Shown piece by piece: positions 32,685 to 46,211 of a DNA stretch of 64,000 nt (positions are counted from its first letter, which is position 1; every line of letters starts with the position of its first letter). The stretch covers positions 1,789,001 through 1,853,000 of the forward strand of contig JAKNDB010000085.1 of assembly GCA_024305405.1 (NCBI GenBank), in the 5' to 3' direction. The position numbers and the translations under genes were made by a program. The notes under the pieces were generated by a model. That model was not told where the DNA came from and ran no database searches. It worked only from the letters and a program-made list of their open reading frames with translations. The stretch is from Dirofilaria immitis (Eukaryota; Nematoda; Chromadorea; Rhabditida; Onchocercidae).

Positions 32685-33289
32685 GAAACATGCAATTGTA
32701 CGCCAAAAGAACATGAGAAGAAACTTGCAGACTTGGAGAGAGAACGTATACTTCGTAAACAAGAAGCGGATAAAAGCTTATACGATATTTATTTGGTATG
32801 TTGCTAAAATTTTTATAAAATTTTGTAATTCTTGTTTTAATCATAAAGGGCGCAGAAATGTCTTTCATCGTGTGATTCAGTGTTCACTGGAACTTTTGCA
32901 GGTAATCTCCAAAATTATAAGCTGTAGGACATTATTTATTGCAAATGTAAATTGGAAGGCATGAAGAATAGGATTGTTTTCACTGGGTTGCTTGTGATGA
33001 ATAAAATGCTTGCAACTTATTTAACTTTTCATTCGAGGAATGATCCTTCAGAATATTATCAGGATGACAGAAATTATAAAGTTAACTTTATTGATTTCCG
33101 TATTTCTTTCATCTCTTTTACAGTGTGACAGAAATAATCATTCATAGAATTTTATTTAAATCGTCCAAGAAGAAGCGTTTATGTTGTGAGAGAGTAAGCG
33201 TGTAGGCCTCTTACTTTACTAATTTTTAGAACATCTTGGAAACCGATCTTGATGAAGGTGGTTCGCTTTTTGGTAGCGTCCGGGAATAA
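32685..33289 (+). CDS. Candidate pair of exons of a charged, coiled-coil-like protein
   Basis: Exon 1 (32,685-32,795) reads EHEKKLADLERERILRKQEA, then DKSLYDIYL, and meets a donor G|GTATGT. An acceptor AATTTTTAG at 33,229 opens a second exon (33,230-33,289) reading NILETDLDEGGSLFGSVRE and a stop. Both borders are phase 0, so the join is consistent. The charge pattern of exon 1 fits a short coiled coil. Upstream start and family not found. Confidence 0.35.
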
Positions 33290-33888
33290 TAGAAAGAAAA
33301 TCATCTACAAACATTTGGTTGCAATTTCATAGATTATAGCTAAGGAATATAATGTTAGATATAACAAGATAAAACTCTCAGTTAATTTGAAATATGCAAG
33401 TCATTTATATTTGCGCTGTTATTATAATATTTATTCATAATCTACGAGTGTTCGATATTACAAATAAACTGTGCAAAAGAACCATTTCATGAAAAGAAAT
33501 TTAAATAAATGCGTCTCATTCCATTTTCTTGGAATTGTTAAATAACCGGATACAGACAGTTTCAAAAATTTTAAAAAGGTGTAACTAATTATCGGATCAG
33601 CGTCGCAAAATTGGATTTTCTAAATATGTGTTCAAAAGAATTTAATTTTTAATAGAGTATTGATTAGAAGAGTAGAAGAGCAAAGAACATGGATGTTATT
33701 TTCCCGAGACGATATATACAACACAGGAAGTAACACTCTAGTGTAGGATATTCTTGTAGCTCACATACTGATGCAACATGAAATATGCTCGCTAATATGA
33801 TTTCGGGTAACGACTGCTGCTGATTCAACTAAAACGTATAAAATGGCAGTTGTTACAGATGCTCCGCTACTCCCTTGGGTTTATTAAG
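33290..33888. other. No gene seen
   Basis: AT-rich stretch between the candidate exons and the tRNA gene. Confidence 0.6.
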
Positions 33889-33970
33889 GGCGAGATGGCC
33901 GAGTGGTCTAAGGCGCTGGTTTTAGGCACCAGTCTCTTCGGAGGCGTGGGTTCGAATCCCACTCTCGTCA
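33889..33970 (+). tRNA. tRNA-Leu, anticodon UAG
   Basis: 82 bases with all tRNA parts. Acceptor GGCGAGA pairs with TCTCGTC (one G-T pair). D arm is TGGCCGAGTGGTCTAAGGC. Anticodon stem CTGGT/ACCAG encloses the loop TTTAGGC, which gives UAG (reads CUA). The long variable arm (TCTCTTCGGAGGC) is typical of Leu. T arm is GTGGG-TTCGAAT-CCCAC, with discriminator A. No intron. A TATA- or T-rich terminator is not obvious directly downstream, although TTTCTC occurs at about 34,000. Confidence 0.97.
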
Positions 33971-36954
33971 TGGTGATTGTTCTTCCGCCTTTCGGAGCTT
34001 TTTCTCAATAATTAACATTGCTCCGTGTTTGTCTACATTCCCACATTTAGGAACTTTTTAACAAAAAGAAAAAAGCAAAGGAAGAGGTTTCAATGTAATA
34101 AAATGAAATTATTATCGCAAAACCAGATATAAAGTTATTTTAAATTCAAAAATTTTGGAAACGTTCCGCAACTGTTTATTTTCCATCAAAAATAATTGCA
34201 TCATAAAGAATAAATGTGATGAAAAGTCAATATCGCTATATTCGTTTAGAGAATGTGAAATTGAAATTTAAGTAATCTTCCGTTTCGCTATCTTAAATTG
34301 ATATATATCGTTGCAATCACTGATACGTTAATCATCTGATACGTGAAAGCCATAATTGACCAAAATTAATAAATATTCCGAGATGGCGAAAAATTATATG
34401 CTGCAAAATTAGATTAGCAAATAGAATTGTAATGATTAGCAAATGATGTCAGCTTGTAATTAATGATAAAATATATATGTTACTATCATATGTCGAGAGT
34501 GAAATCTTTTCGAAATCTTATTATTCTTCGATAAATATTACATAATAAATTGTCTACTACATGAAATTTCAAAATGGTCAATTTGCAGAAGTTATTAAGA
34601 GATGGAAGATGAAAAAAATTCTGGTAGACATAATTTTTACATAACTATGCTCTCAAGTTACGATCATATCAATTGTTGATGAGGTAAATAATCATAATGA
34701 AGATAATGTATTGCAGAAATATGCTAGTATTGAAGTAGTATTGATGGTAGTCAAGTTAATTTCTGATAAAAATTTTAAAAATAACTTAAGTTATTACTTC
34801 AATGAAATATTGTGAATGATTACTGTATTCCTAATTAAAAATATAATAATTGCATTCAACAACTTAACAATTATTAAATTCAGGACAAGAAAAGAAACTT
34901 CGAATATTCCGAAATCTCATAATATCCAATATATCACAAAGAATATTAATGTTACAATTATCAAAGCAATATAAATTAGTGTAAGGTAAAATTTCAGTTT
35001 CAAACTCCAACATTCCTGAAATATAATAGTGTTAAATTATGCATAAAAAAATATTAAATAGCGATTTATAACTTCAATAAACTCTTAATCTTTGAAAAAT
35101 TCAAGAAGAAAAAAAAGGTGGCAATACTAAATTAAATTTATCTTTTATTACATCTTATAAGATATGATTATACAAAATTTCAAATTTCCTTTTAACAAAA
35201 ATAATCTTACATTAAAATGTTCCGTATAATGTTTACTGTTTAGATTTGTTGTTGTTATAATCGTAAAATATAGCATGCTCGAGATCGTAAATATGATGAA
35301 AAATAAACATGCCAATCTATTAAATATATGTGTTAAATATATTATGTAACATGCGAATTATTGATCTTTTTTTTCATTTTAATATTTTTGAAATTTGAAT
35401 AATATACATCTATATGTAATATTGTAAAAATGTTTTATCAAAAATTTATATATTAAAAGAATAGAATAAATTTGTAGAAATATTTGCTAAAATTAGTGTC
35501 ATGAAGTTCTGTAGGCTCTTTACGTTCACCTATTATCGACAATAGCAAAATCATTAAAATTTCGATTGAATCAGAAAAAACAATAAGTCGTGATAATATT
35601 GCATACAGTTTACGATTATATACTTAAAAATTTGATGGAATTCGACAAATTCCATTTGAAAAATTATTTCATTTGAAAAACCATTCCAAAATTTCTTTTG
35701 CAGCGATAAAATTTTGGTAAAATTTATTTATTGAAATCAAAAGAAAAAAAAAGAAAGTAGGAAAAGTATTCAGGAAAAAAAGGGAAGCAGGAATAAAAAA
35801 GAAAGTAAAGTAATTAAAAATAATTATAAGAGGATGAAGTGGTAATTTTAAAGAATTACAATATTCAAATTATTACTAATACTAAATAATGAAATAATTA
35901 AAAATAGTCCTACTCCACATGTCCAATCGTAATCTAAGATATGTTGATAATCCAGTGAAAAAACAAATAAAAAGCAATCACAAGAACTGAAATTGCTACG
36001 CCAATAATCAGAAGAATATAAGTATGAAATGAAATACTATATTGTCATTTTGTTTACAATGATAGTATCGTGGATTTTCATGATGATGATATGAATTGAT
36101 GTTTGATAATTTAGCAATTTATTTCATCATTCCATCATCATTTTTGTCATTATCATTGCGAATAGTTAGCGTAGAAGTCTCCATGCAATAATGAATATTT
36201 GTAATAATAGAAAATTGAAAAAAACCTGAAATAATTGAATTTTACCTTTCATTTTCTTATTAGTAAAGACTCTTATCATTTATTCATTGATTTATTTAAA
36301 TATTTTAATATCGACAACTAAGATGTTGTGAATGTGATGATTTGGTTTAATATGATTATTGCAATCTGATCAAATTTCGATATTTGATAATATCCTAATA
36401 AATTGATGGAAAAGGAGGGCGAAAAAAAAGGACTAAAAATTTTTATTATAATTTTCTTTTAAAAATTTATTGAAATAAACTGATTACGAAATTTTTCAAT
36501 TATCTTGCGAAATCTTAGGATTTAAAGAAATAGTAATTTTATTTCTTTAAATCTTTAGATTAATACATGATTTAATGAAAAATATATTTTATTTAATTAC
36601 TTGTATACATTATAAAAATTTTTTTATAAATCCATCGTATTACTTATTTTTAAATTTATTTTATGAATTTTAATATATTATTTGAGATGGTCAAATCGAA
36701 AACATTAAAAATTAAAACTTCAAAATAAAATTTGGATTAAACTTAACATATCGATAAATAGGAAAAAAATGATTGAATCGATCGCGCGTAGGAAATGGAT
36801 TGATATAAGCGAGTTATTGGTGATAATGCGCAGATACAGCACAGATTGGTAGTGATAAATACTGACAAAAATTGTTCTAAAGAGTACTATTAATTTTAAA
36901 TGGAAAAGCAGAGAAAAAATCGCATAATATGAAATAATGGAAATTGGAGAGAGA
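33971..36954. other. No gene seen
   Basis: About 3 kb of AT-rich DNA without recognisable coding sequence. Only scattered homopolymers and short A/T repeats. Confidence 0.65.
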
Positions 36955-37086
36955 GGCACGGATAGCCATACTACTATGGTTAATGGTTTATCAATTCTTG
37001 GTTGGGATGTTGGTGGGATAGAAGCTTAATCTGTGATGCTTGGTCAACCAATTAGTATGGTAATTCCAGAGGTAGTAGGATTTAAG
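36955..37086 (+). pseudogene. Cytosolic aconitase / IRP-1 exon relic
   Basis: The frame reads [17 protein letters not shown], then DVGGIEA, stop, SVMLGQPISMVIPEVVGF. GTDSHTT and the block GGIEAE-VMLGQPISMV are signature sequences of the aconitase/IRP-1 family, which converts citrate to isocitrate and, in the cytosol, can bind iron-responsive RNA. The Glu codon of GIEAE is TAA (37,027-37,029), and the Gly of GWGVGG is Asp. The flanks before GTDSH and after GFK do not continue the enzyme, and no other aconitase exon was seen nearby. It is therefore a captured or left-over single exon, not a gene. Confidence 0.85.
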
Positions 37087-38698
37087 TTTAATGATTCGAA
37101 TAGCGAAATCAATATTTAATAATTTTTAATAGCATTTAGATTAGGTGAAATCATCTGAGCGCGGATGAAATCAAAGGTCAAGGAGCAAAGGAAAGAGGAC
37201 AAAGGATACTAAACTAAAATTTTATCATTATCAGAATAGCAATCAATAAAATGACTGATTTAAATCTATCATATATTGAAATCCTATTGAAATCCTATGA
37301 TAGCATGAAATTTATGCTTGATTAATCAACCATATCATCAAAATTCAGCAATAGATTTTTGCTTTTAAAGGGAATGGAATAGGGAAAGCAGAACAAATTT
37401 TTTTTTTTTGATATTTTTATGATATTTATTCTAGAAAATAGCAAAAAATAATTTGCCATTTTGATTTTTTATACTAAAATTTAAAATTGAAAATTTTGAA
37501 AATTCTTTTAATATTTTGCGCTTCCTAGTTGATTGATAAGAATAAGAAAGTAACAAAGAGAATTTTCTTTTTGAGAAAAAATTATTTTTTAATCGATGTA
37601 TTAGAGAAGAAAATTAAAATTAAAAAATTTCTAATTTAATTGATCTTTTTACTCAAAAATTATTTCGCTTTTAAAATTCGTTAAAATTTGCGAATAACAA
37701 TAATTTGCTAACTCTAATAAAAATATACTATTTCTTAAAGTTTCCCTTCTATTTCCTACTAATTTTTTTAAGAGAAAAAATGTTTTCATGGTTATATATT
37801 GCAATAAAATAATTATTTAAATTCCAAATTTCAAACTTGAAATTTAATTTGGTTAGAAAAAATGGGTAATTAATCTTTCACATCATTTAATTGTCAACAT
37901 TCAAATAATTATTTCAACTTTTCTAGCGAACAACATGATATTCAAAGTTTTTCATTTAATATAATGTGTATTTATGTATCATATATCTTGGAAAACATAG
38001 CCTAGAAATCTTTTAATTTATTTTATTTATAATTTAATAGATTTTTCAAGCCTTGTTTCCTATTTAACACTAACTCAAATTTATTTCAACCATCTAACTA
38101 TTCTACATTCCGAGAAATATTACAATAATCTTATTTAAAAAGAAAAAATTGATATTTCCAAAATTTATTCATTGACAAATTTTCTTAGCTTTTTCTTTTT
38201 CGGTCATTTTTTTCATTATTCCTGACATAAAATTCTTTACATACTTTGCGATTTTATTGTATGAGCAAAATTTTTTAAAATTTATTTCATTTTTTTCTAA
38301 TAATAATATTAGTACGATCAATAAATTGCGAAACAATGTGTAAAAAATAAAAATTAAAAATAATATCAACATATCAATAATTATAGTAAAATTTATTAGT
38401 AATTTGATTAAAGAAAAAGTTTTTGTACAAAGTCTACTACAAAATAATAAATAATTCTCCTACTTTTTCCTCTATTCTTTTTTCTTATCATAAAATAAAT
38501 AGAAATAATTTCAAAAAAAAAAACAAAAATATGTATTAATAATTGTAAATTTCAAATATTAATTATGGATTATGGTAGGAAAGACGACTATCATCTACGG
38601 CAGTGTTAATTAATATTTAACATTTTTATGAAAAATATGAGATGACAAATCATAATAAATTTTGATGAAAATACTAACGAATTTGTTTTCGTTTCGTT
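37087..38698. other. No gene seen
   Basis: AT-rich, low-complexity stretch between the aconitase relic and the 3' end of the FAM161-like gene. It should contain the 3' untranslated region of that gene near its right end. Confidence 0.6.
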
Positions 38699-41600
38699 TC
38701 AAAGGAAAAAAACCAAAATTCTAATCTTCTGATGAACTTTCACGATTTTTGATTCGAATACAAATGTCTCATCAAAATCATTATTTTCACTTTCGCTTCC
38801 CTCATTTTCAAGGTCATCATCATTATTATCATCACTACTATCATCATCGTCATCATAATCATCATCATCATCATCATCATAGTCAGTGTAATTATTATCA
38901 TCATCGTTATCTCCAATAATATTATCACCGTCGTTAATACATTTTGTTTTCTTTTCGCTATCATCAATATCCGATATCAATAAACTATTGTTGTTAGTTT
39001 CCGTTTTAGAAGTTTGCTAAAAAATGTAATATAGAATACTATTATATATAAAATTTTCAGTTTAAAATAAAGTTTGAAATTATAAATTAAATTACACAAA
39101 AAAAAAATACCACAATAATAGATAGTATAGTATAATATTGTATGATACGATCAATTTTAAACTGTTTTAAATTAATCGAAATTCAAATCGATCATTGATA
39201 TTTATTGACTTATTAAGAACTTCAACAAATCAATATAATAGTCAATATTTACTTATGATTTTATGTTATCTAAATAATGCAAAATAATACTATAAGGTAA
39301 TATACCATTTCATTGCTACTGTGATCTTTTCCTGAAATCAACATTGCTTGTTGATCAGAATTAATCATCATCATTCTTTCATTAAATCGATTTGAATGTT
39401 GATTTTGGATACTAATTTTTCGTGTTTTCTTTGGTGTTCCTGCTACGGTTTCCTTGTATTTCCGTTCAAATCTTAAATTTAATCATTTCAAGAATGTCGA
39501 AAATTACGTTAAGTAACGTAATCGTTGCGCAAAATAGCGTAAAAACTACGTGATAAATAAGAGATAAAAAGAAGTTGAAATTTAGCCTTTCCAATTGTTT
39601 TTGCTTAACTTAATATTTATTTGTTAAAATTAAAATTTTCCTGGAATGACATCTGGAAAGAAAAATGAAATAGTTATGGACGTTTTATTTTAACCTTTTC
39701 GAATTATAAGATGCAAGATGGATGATCTGCCATTATTTGCATATTATAAACATCGAAAAGTTATGTAGTAAGTAATACTATTGAGAATTTTTTTCGAATA
39801 ATAGCATTTTAATTAGCTTTATCAATGATAAATCCAATTTTTCTTTTTCTATGATATGAACTATTTCTATTGTCAATTTATGTAATTAAATAATAATTAA
39901 AAAAAAAATTAAAGAAAATCTTTGCATTCCAAAAATTATTCAAAACAAGGATAGAAGAATATTTATTGAAAATATTTCATATTTTCTTGTTTAATCATCA
40001 ATCATATCATTTATTCCATTCGATTATTTCAATCAAATTCGACTACCGTATTAGCAATTTTGTTTGTTTGTTTGTTTTTTTTTTTTTTTTAGCCATACAA
40101 AATCAACAATTAACAATTTATGCAATAGTATAATTAGTGAATTGATTAAAAATAATTACTGTATAAATAAGAATAAATTGCTATTAAGAAATAATCAATA
40201 GATAAATAAATATGAAATATAATTACCGTTGCATTTTGATTAGCATTTCTTGTTGTTCGACAATAAGTGCTCGTGATCGAACTCGTTGTTTCATTGCTTC
40301 TAATTCATTACGATATTCATCTGCTCGTTCTTGTTGTTTGATCATATAATTGAAGAATTCTCATTTAAAATATATTCGATCAAACATCACTTATTTAATT
40401 TAGCTAATTGTAATAGATAAATTAGATAGATAAGATAATTTATTTTGTTCAATTTTCCTACATATTCTTTTTTAAGTATTATTCCTGATTTATTCGTTTT
40501 TTTTTTCCTTTATTTTCGCCAGAATTGACACTGATCAACTGTCAAGAATTATTTAAATAACTGATTATCATTTATCTATTATTAATGATGCAACTTGATA
40601 TGAAACAATTTAACATATCAATAATCCTACTGTTAAGTTTCCTAAATATTTATTCGTTATAATCCATTTTTTTTTATTAATTTAAATTTGCTCAATTTAT
40701 CGTCTTTAGATTAATATACTTTTTAAAATTGATAAAAGAAATAATATCAATTTGATATGTTTAAATAATAGAACAAAAAGAAATGCATAAATGCATATAT
40801 ATATATATTGTCCAATTAAAAATAGTTATGTTTTAATATGTTTTAATGAAAACAAAAAATAAATTTCATAAAGTTTTTTTTGCTTCATTGATAACAATTC
40901 TCTCATCAATGTTATCATATTGATAATAAATTCTTTTAATTTTATATATTTCATCCTTCTTTTTTTTGTTCAGTCTTATTTAATAATAAGGAGGAAAAAA
41001 AAATAAAAAGTGAAAAAAGTTATGATTACTTTTTCTCCTTTAATCTACGTTGAATATCACATATTGTTGTTATTTCGGTTGATAATTTTTGTTTTAATTT
41101 TATGCGTGCCAATTCACCACGTTTTCGCATTAATTCCCAAAATTTCTTTGAACAATTTCGTTCAATTTCCATTTTTTCAGCACGAATTCTTTAAATAAAC
41201 AAAATTTTTAGCAATAAATATTTTAATTCCATTATTTATTATTATTATTATTATTATTTATTTAGTTATTATTGTCATGCATTATCATTGTCATTATCAT
41301 TCCTTATTTATATTATTATTACGGTTAATAGTTATCATTATCATTTATTTATTTTGTAAAATTTTTATCATTCATCATTACCATTATTATCATTAATTTT
41401 TATCATTATCACTATTGTTTATTGCTAACTTGGAAAATTGATTCAATTGTACTATTTCCAAAAAATATAAAATTAACCATTTTTACTACAGTTTATCCTT
41501 AAATAAATCTTTTATGAAATTGACTTCAAAAAAAAATTAAGGGAAAATAGAAAATACGACAGAGGTATTATTATAATGTCGCATAAAGGTATTATTATAC

Positions 41601-44600
41601 ACGTTATAGAATTGAATAATCCTACACCATATATGTAAACATCAATATAAATATAGTTACTAATGTGCTTGTATAATAAAATTAAATGATTACGCCTTAT
41701 ACATATAAATATTAGCATACATAGGTCACCTGAAATGAGTTAAATAATTGTATGTCATACATTGCTAACATTCTTGTATAATCAAATTAAATAATTATAC
41801 ATCATGCTTAGGCTAGATATTTGCGATGATTATACGTCACGTAAATATTAGCATACTATTAACCTTACTTATATGCTTATATAACAGCATTAAATGAATA
41901 TATGTCATACACGTATACGTCACTTATCTGTCTATTAATATTTATAAAAATATTTCATAATTTCTATGAAAAATTTTTCGGAATTTTTTCAAAACTTTTG
42001 CTCGTATTTTTCGTAAATATAATGATTAACCGATTAGCTTCATTACGTAACAATGATGCAGTATTGAGACGTATTCCAGGTCCATTATATTCTCGTAAAT
42101 TACCCATCGAATAACTACGACGATGTATTCTCGGCAATGCATTCTCATGATTACACTAAAAATTTCAACTTTTCTCTAACTTTGTGATAAAATTTTTTTT
42201 GTTAATTTCACATGTAGATAGGATATTCCAATAATTTTTATTTGAAGAAATTAAAAGTAAAATTATTTTTAATTTAAAATATTTAGTTGCAATTTATTTT
42301 GTACGATAAACGAATGATCGATAATATTGTCATGTCATTCAAATGGATGGTAATCAAAATTATATATGATTTATCATCCATCATTTAAGCCGATGAATCA
42401 ATTATTTACATCGATATGGATTTATCATTTAAGTTGATAAATCATTTCAAAATGTGAAAATAAGTAGTGAAAAGCAAACTTTATGATGTACTCTTTCATC
42501 GGTTTGAAAACAAAATGGTGTGACAATTGTTATCGGACGATTTGCTGATGCTTTTTCTAATTTATTCAATAATTGTTCATGTAATTTTTTAAAATTTGGT
42601 ACCTAAAATTTTAAAAAATTTTAGATATCAAATTAAATGCAATATTTTTTTCTTTTCAATTGCATTATTATATCAATTTTTTCTTTGTTTCTTATTTTTT
42701 CGATATGAAAATTGTAAAAAAAAGCAAAAAAAATTGTCATATTGTTAATAGTTATTATGATAATAATAAAATTAATTTTACCTAAGATGATTATTAATAA
42801 GATGTAGCAAAAGAATAACGAAAAATAATTAATCAGAAATTATTTAAGAAATTTAAGTTTTCTCTGAATGATTAATTTTCGTTGTTGAATTGATTATCAA
42901 AAATTGTTTCATAAGAAGTGATAAATATAAATAAAAAGTAATTTTGTCTATTTTTAGACTTTTACTATCTTATCATATCATTCTCAACAATCTAATTTTC
43001 TGTAATTAATTAATTTTACATGAAATGAATGATATAAATTACTTAAGTACAATTAAAGTATGATATCAATTTTATGATTTCAAAAAAGCATAAATTGAAA
43101 TTATTAATTTTTCAATTTATATAATTTCGTTCAATACTTTTTATTAATGGCAATTTTCAAAAATGAAAAAATCGTTCACTTTTTTTAAAAAATCACAATA
43201 ATTATTACAAAATTTGCTCTAATTTTTTTGAATTATTAATAATTTATTTTTTATTAATTAGCTATTAAAAATAAATATACCGTTCGTGAATAACAAATAT
43301 TACGCTTTGGTTCCTGATCGGTGCAATATTTTCCATGTCGAAGATGATGCTGTACTTTTGATCGGATTGTATGTTTCTATAATTCTATGAAATTTAATCA
43401 TCCATTTCAAATTCTTTATTAATTGAAATAATTCGACAAAATTATATTGACAGATTAAAATTTATATTGTACGCTATTTTATCTCTAATTTTTGATTATA
43501 ATTATAATTGTTCATATAGATATATAACATTGTAATATTCATGAATTCACACGCATATGGTTAATATTGCTCTACATTATGCTTAATATTAAATATGATA
43601 AATTAATTATTAAAGATCGGAAAGATTTACCATTTCCTTTCCATATTCGTCGTCATTCGTCTTTCTTTCTTTTATTCCAATATTAATTTATTAATTTCTT
43701 ATGATTATTTATTTATCTTTTATAATTTATTGAGTATGACAAAAGTTTGAAATAGATTTCGAATTTTTCCGTTTCATTCAAAATATTTCGATGGAAGAAT
43801 TTGATAAATTCAAGCGTTTTAATGAATTAGTAATCATTAAAAATTCAATTATAATAATAGATTGGAAGAAAAAAATTTTTAACTAAATACCAAATATAAA
43901 TATGGATGTAATTTTATAAATTTTGTTTTTTATATATCATTGCACTTTTCAAATATTTATTTAATTTAAATATAATGCATTTTATTATTTTTATTATTTT
44001 TTCAGTTTCAGTTTCTTTTTTCTTATACTGTAATTAATATTGTATTGATTATTACTTTTATTACGAATAGTTATCGCATATTCTTTATCGTACTGTAGTA
44101 ATAAAATTATTAAACATATTGATGATATTTGTAATCGGTTTAAATGTTTTTTCAGTTCTTTTTTATCGCTTTTTGATTTTATTCATAAAACTACTTCATA
44201 GTTATAGTTTAAAAAGAAAAATTTGGAATTATGATAAGAATTTGAATTAATGATAAAAGTGTTGATAAAAATTGATACTTCAAGTCCTGGTGGTGCTCGA
44301 CTTGTTCGAATCAATTCAGCTGCTCTTTCTATCTTTCGGCGTGCCCTTTACATTCTTGAATTTCATTTTTGTATGGCGATACATAAACACTAAGTGGAAC
44401 AGCTTTTGCTTTGAAAACTTCACGTTTCTTCCAATCCGATGCATCAGCACTGATACATCGTCGTAGATGAAAGCTTCCCGATTCAAACTTTGCAACCGTT
44501 CGTGGAAAGCGTACTTTTTCCAGCATCTCTGCAGCTTTTGATGCCGCATTTGACGTGCCTAACTTAGTAGAATCTTTTTAGTTTCAAATGTATAATGTGT

Positions 44601-46180
44601 CAATATAATAATATTTTTAGGTCAAAATTACAGTAAAGTTAATAAGATAAAGATCCTTTGTTACTTACACCAAAATCATGCTTACAAATTAATTATCAGA
44701 ATTTTTTTTCATTTAAGTATTCTGCTATAGTAATAATAAAAAACAAAAAAATTTGAGAAAAGAATACCTGTTCTTCTTTTTCACATAACTGTTGATAACG
44801 TGGTTCATATGTAGATCGTGGTACTTCTCGTGCTTTATTCCTGTAATGTGTATAAGCATGTTTAGCCTAGTAATTTCATTGATTTCTTATGTTTTGATTA
44901 ATTCGACGACTAATCTTTTGATTATAATATATTGATTGATACTATAATACAGTATTATTGCATATGATTTATTATGAAATCTTTTAAAATGCGTAAGAAT
45001 TTTTTTATTTACCGAAGAAATGTTATTCGTTCCTTTTCTTCCATTTCTTCAATTTTTTTCTTCTCCATTAATTCATTCATAAATCGCCATGAATAAGTTG
45101 CTCGAATTGTTTTTGTATTTCTTAATATGAAAATTAAGCAACGATAAGCTTTTTTTTCCATTCTTTTTCCTCATTTTATTTAGAATCCTTTTTAGAATCC
45201 TTTTGAAAAATATTCAATAAAAATTTCTCTTAAATGAATATATTAAAAAGAATTTAAAATAGATTCTTAAATTTGCTATTTCTCATGCATTTACAAAATA
45301 AATGAGCAAATAAATTTATTAGAAAGCACAAGAAAAAGTTCTTAAAAAATAAATAATTACGTTAAGTGAGATTTTCAATACTACTTGTAATTTGTGGCGA
45401 CCATTCGTTAGCATAATTAAATTGCTGTTCTTCATACCATTTATGATTTTCTTGAGTTTGCACCAATGATTGCACTGAACGTGACAGTTTCCGTTTATTA
45501 TCAGCAATCCAAGTATCCTTTCCGTCATCTGCGTGAACCGAATTAGATGAATTTGATATAACTATAATTTTATAACTAAATATCGTGGCAAATGATAATA
45601 GCATAATACGTAATTATAGAAATAATATAAGCGCAAATACAAATAGATTCAGTTTCACATACAAAAATGAATCGAAATATGAAAATAAATTGTACATGAA
45701 TTAAATAGAAGCTTATTATAACACGAGTATTACGGTACTGCGGCTTATTATAATCTGAATATTACAGTAAATAAAAATAATTTATGTATTTATATAAATA
45801 TACCACAATAAAACATAATATAATATAAAATCATATAATAAATATAATATGAAAATTAATACGTACATAGATAATATAATAATATAATGAATGATACCAT
45901 CATATAATCTATAAATATATTTTTAATATAAACATTTACAAAAGTATACTGCTTATATTATCTGTAGTATACTGTTACACTTGTGTTCATAATTGCAATA
46001 TATTTATATAAATATATCATAATATATAATTGCAAATATTAATAATAAACTTTATTATATATAGCAATTTGAAATAATAAATGTTATTGTATACAATATA
46101 AATACGAATGGTAATTATAAATACAAATATGATGGTGTACTGTAGATGGTGTAATATGAGAATATCATATTGGAGTATAC

Positions 46181-46211
<31 letters not shown>

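Noticed and set aside
44316..44549. Alternative 77-codon frame in exon 6 of the FAM161-like gene
   Set aside because: The overlapping frame with FKAKAVPLSVYVSPY matches the family and joins the neighbouring exons in phase; this one does not.
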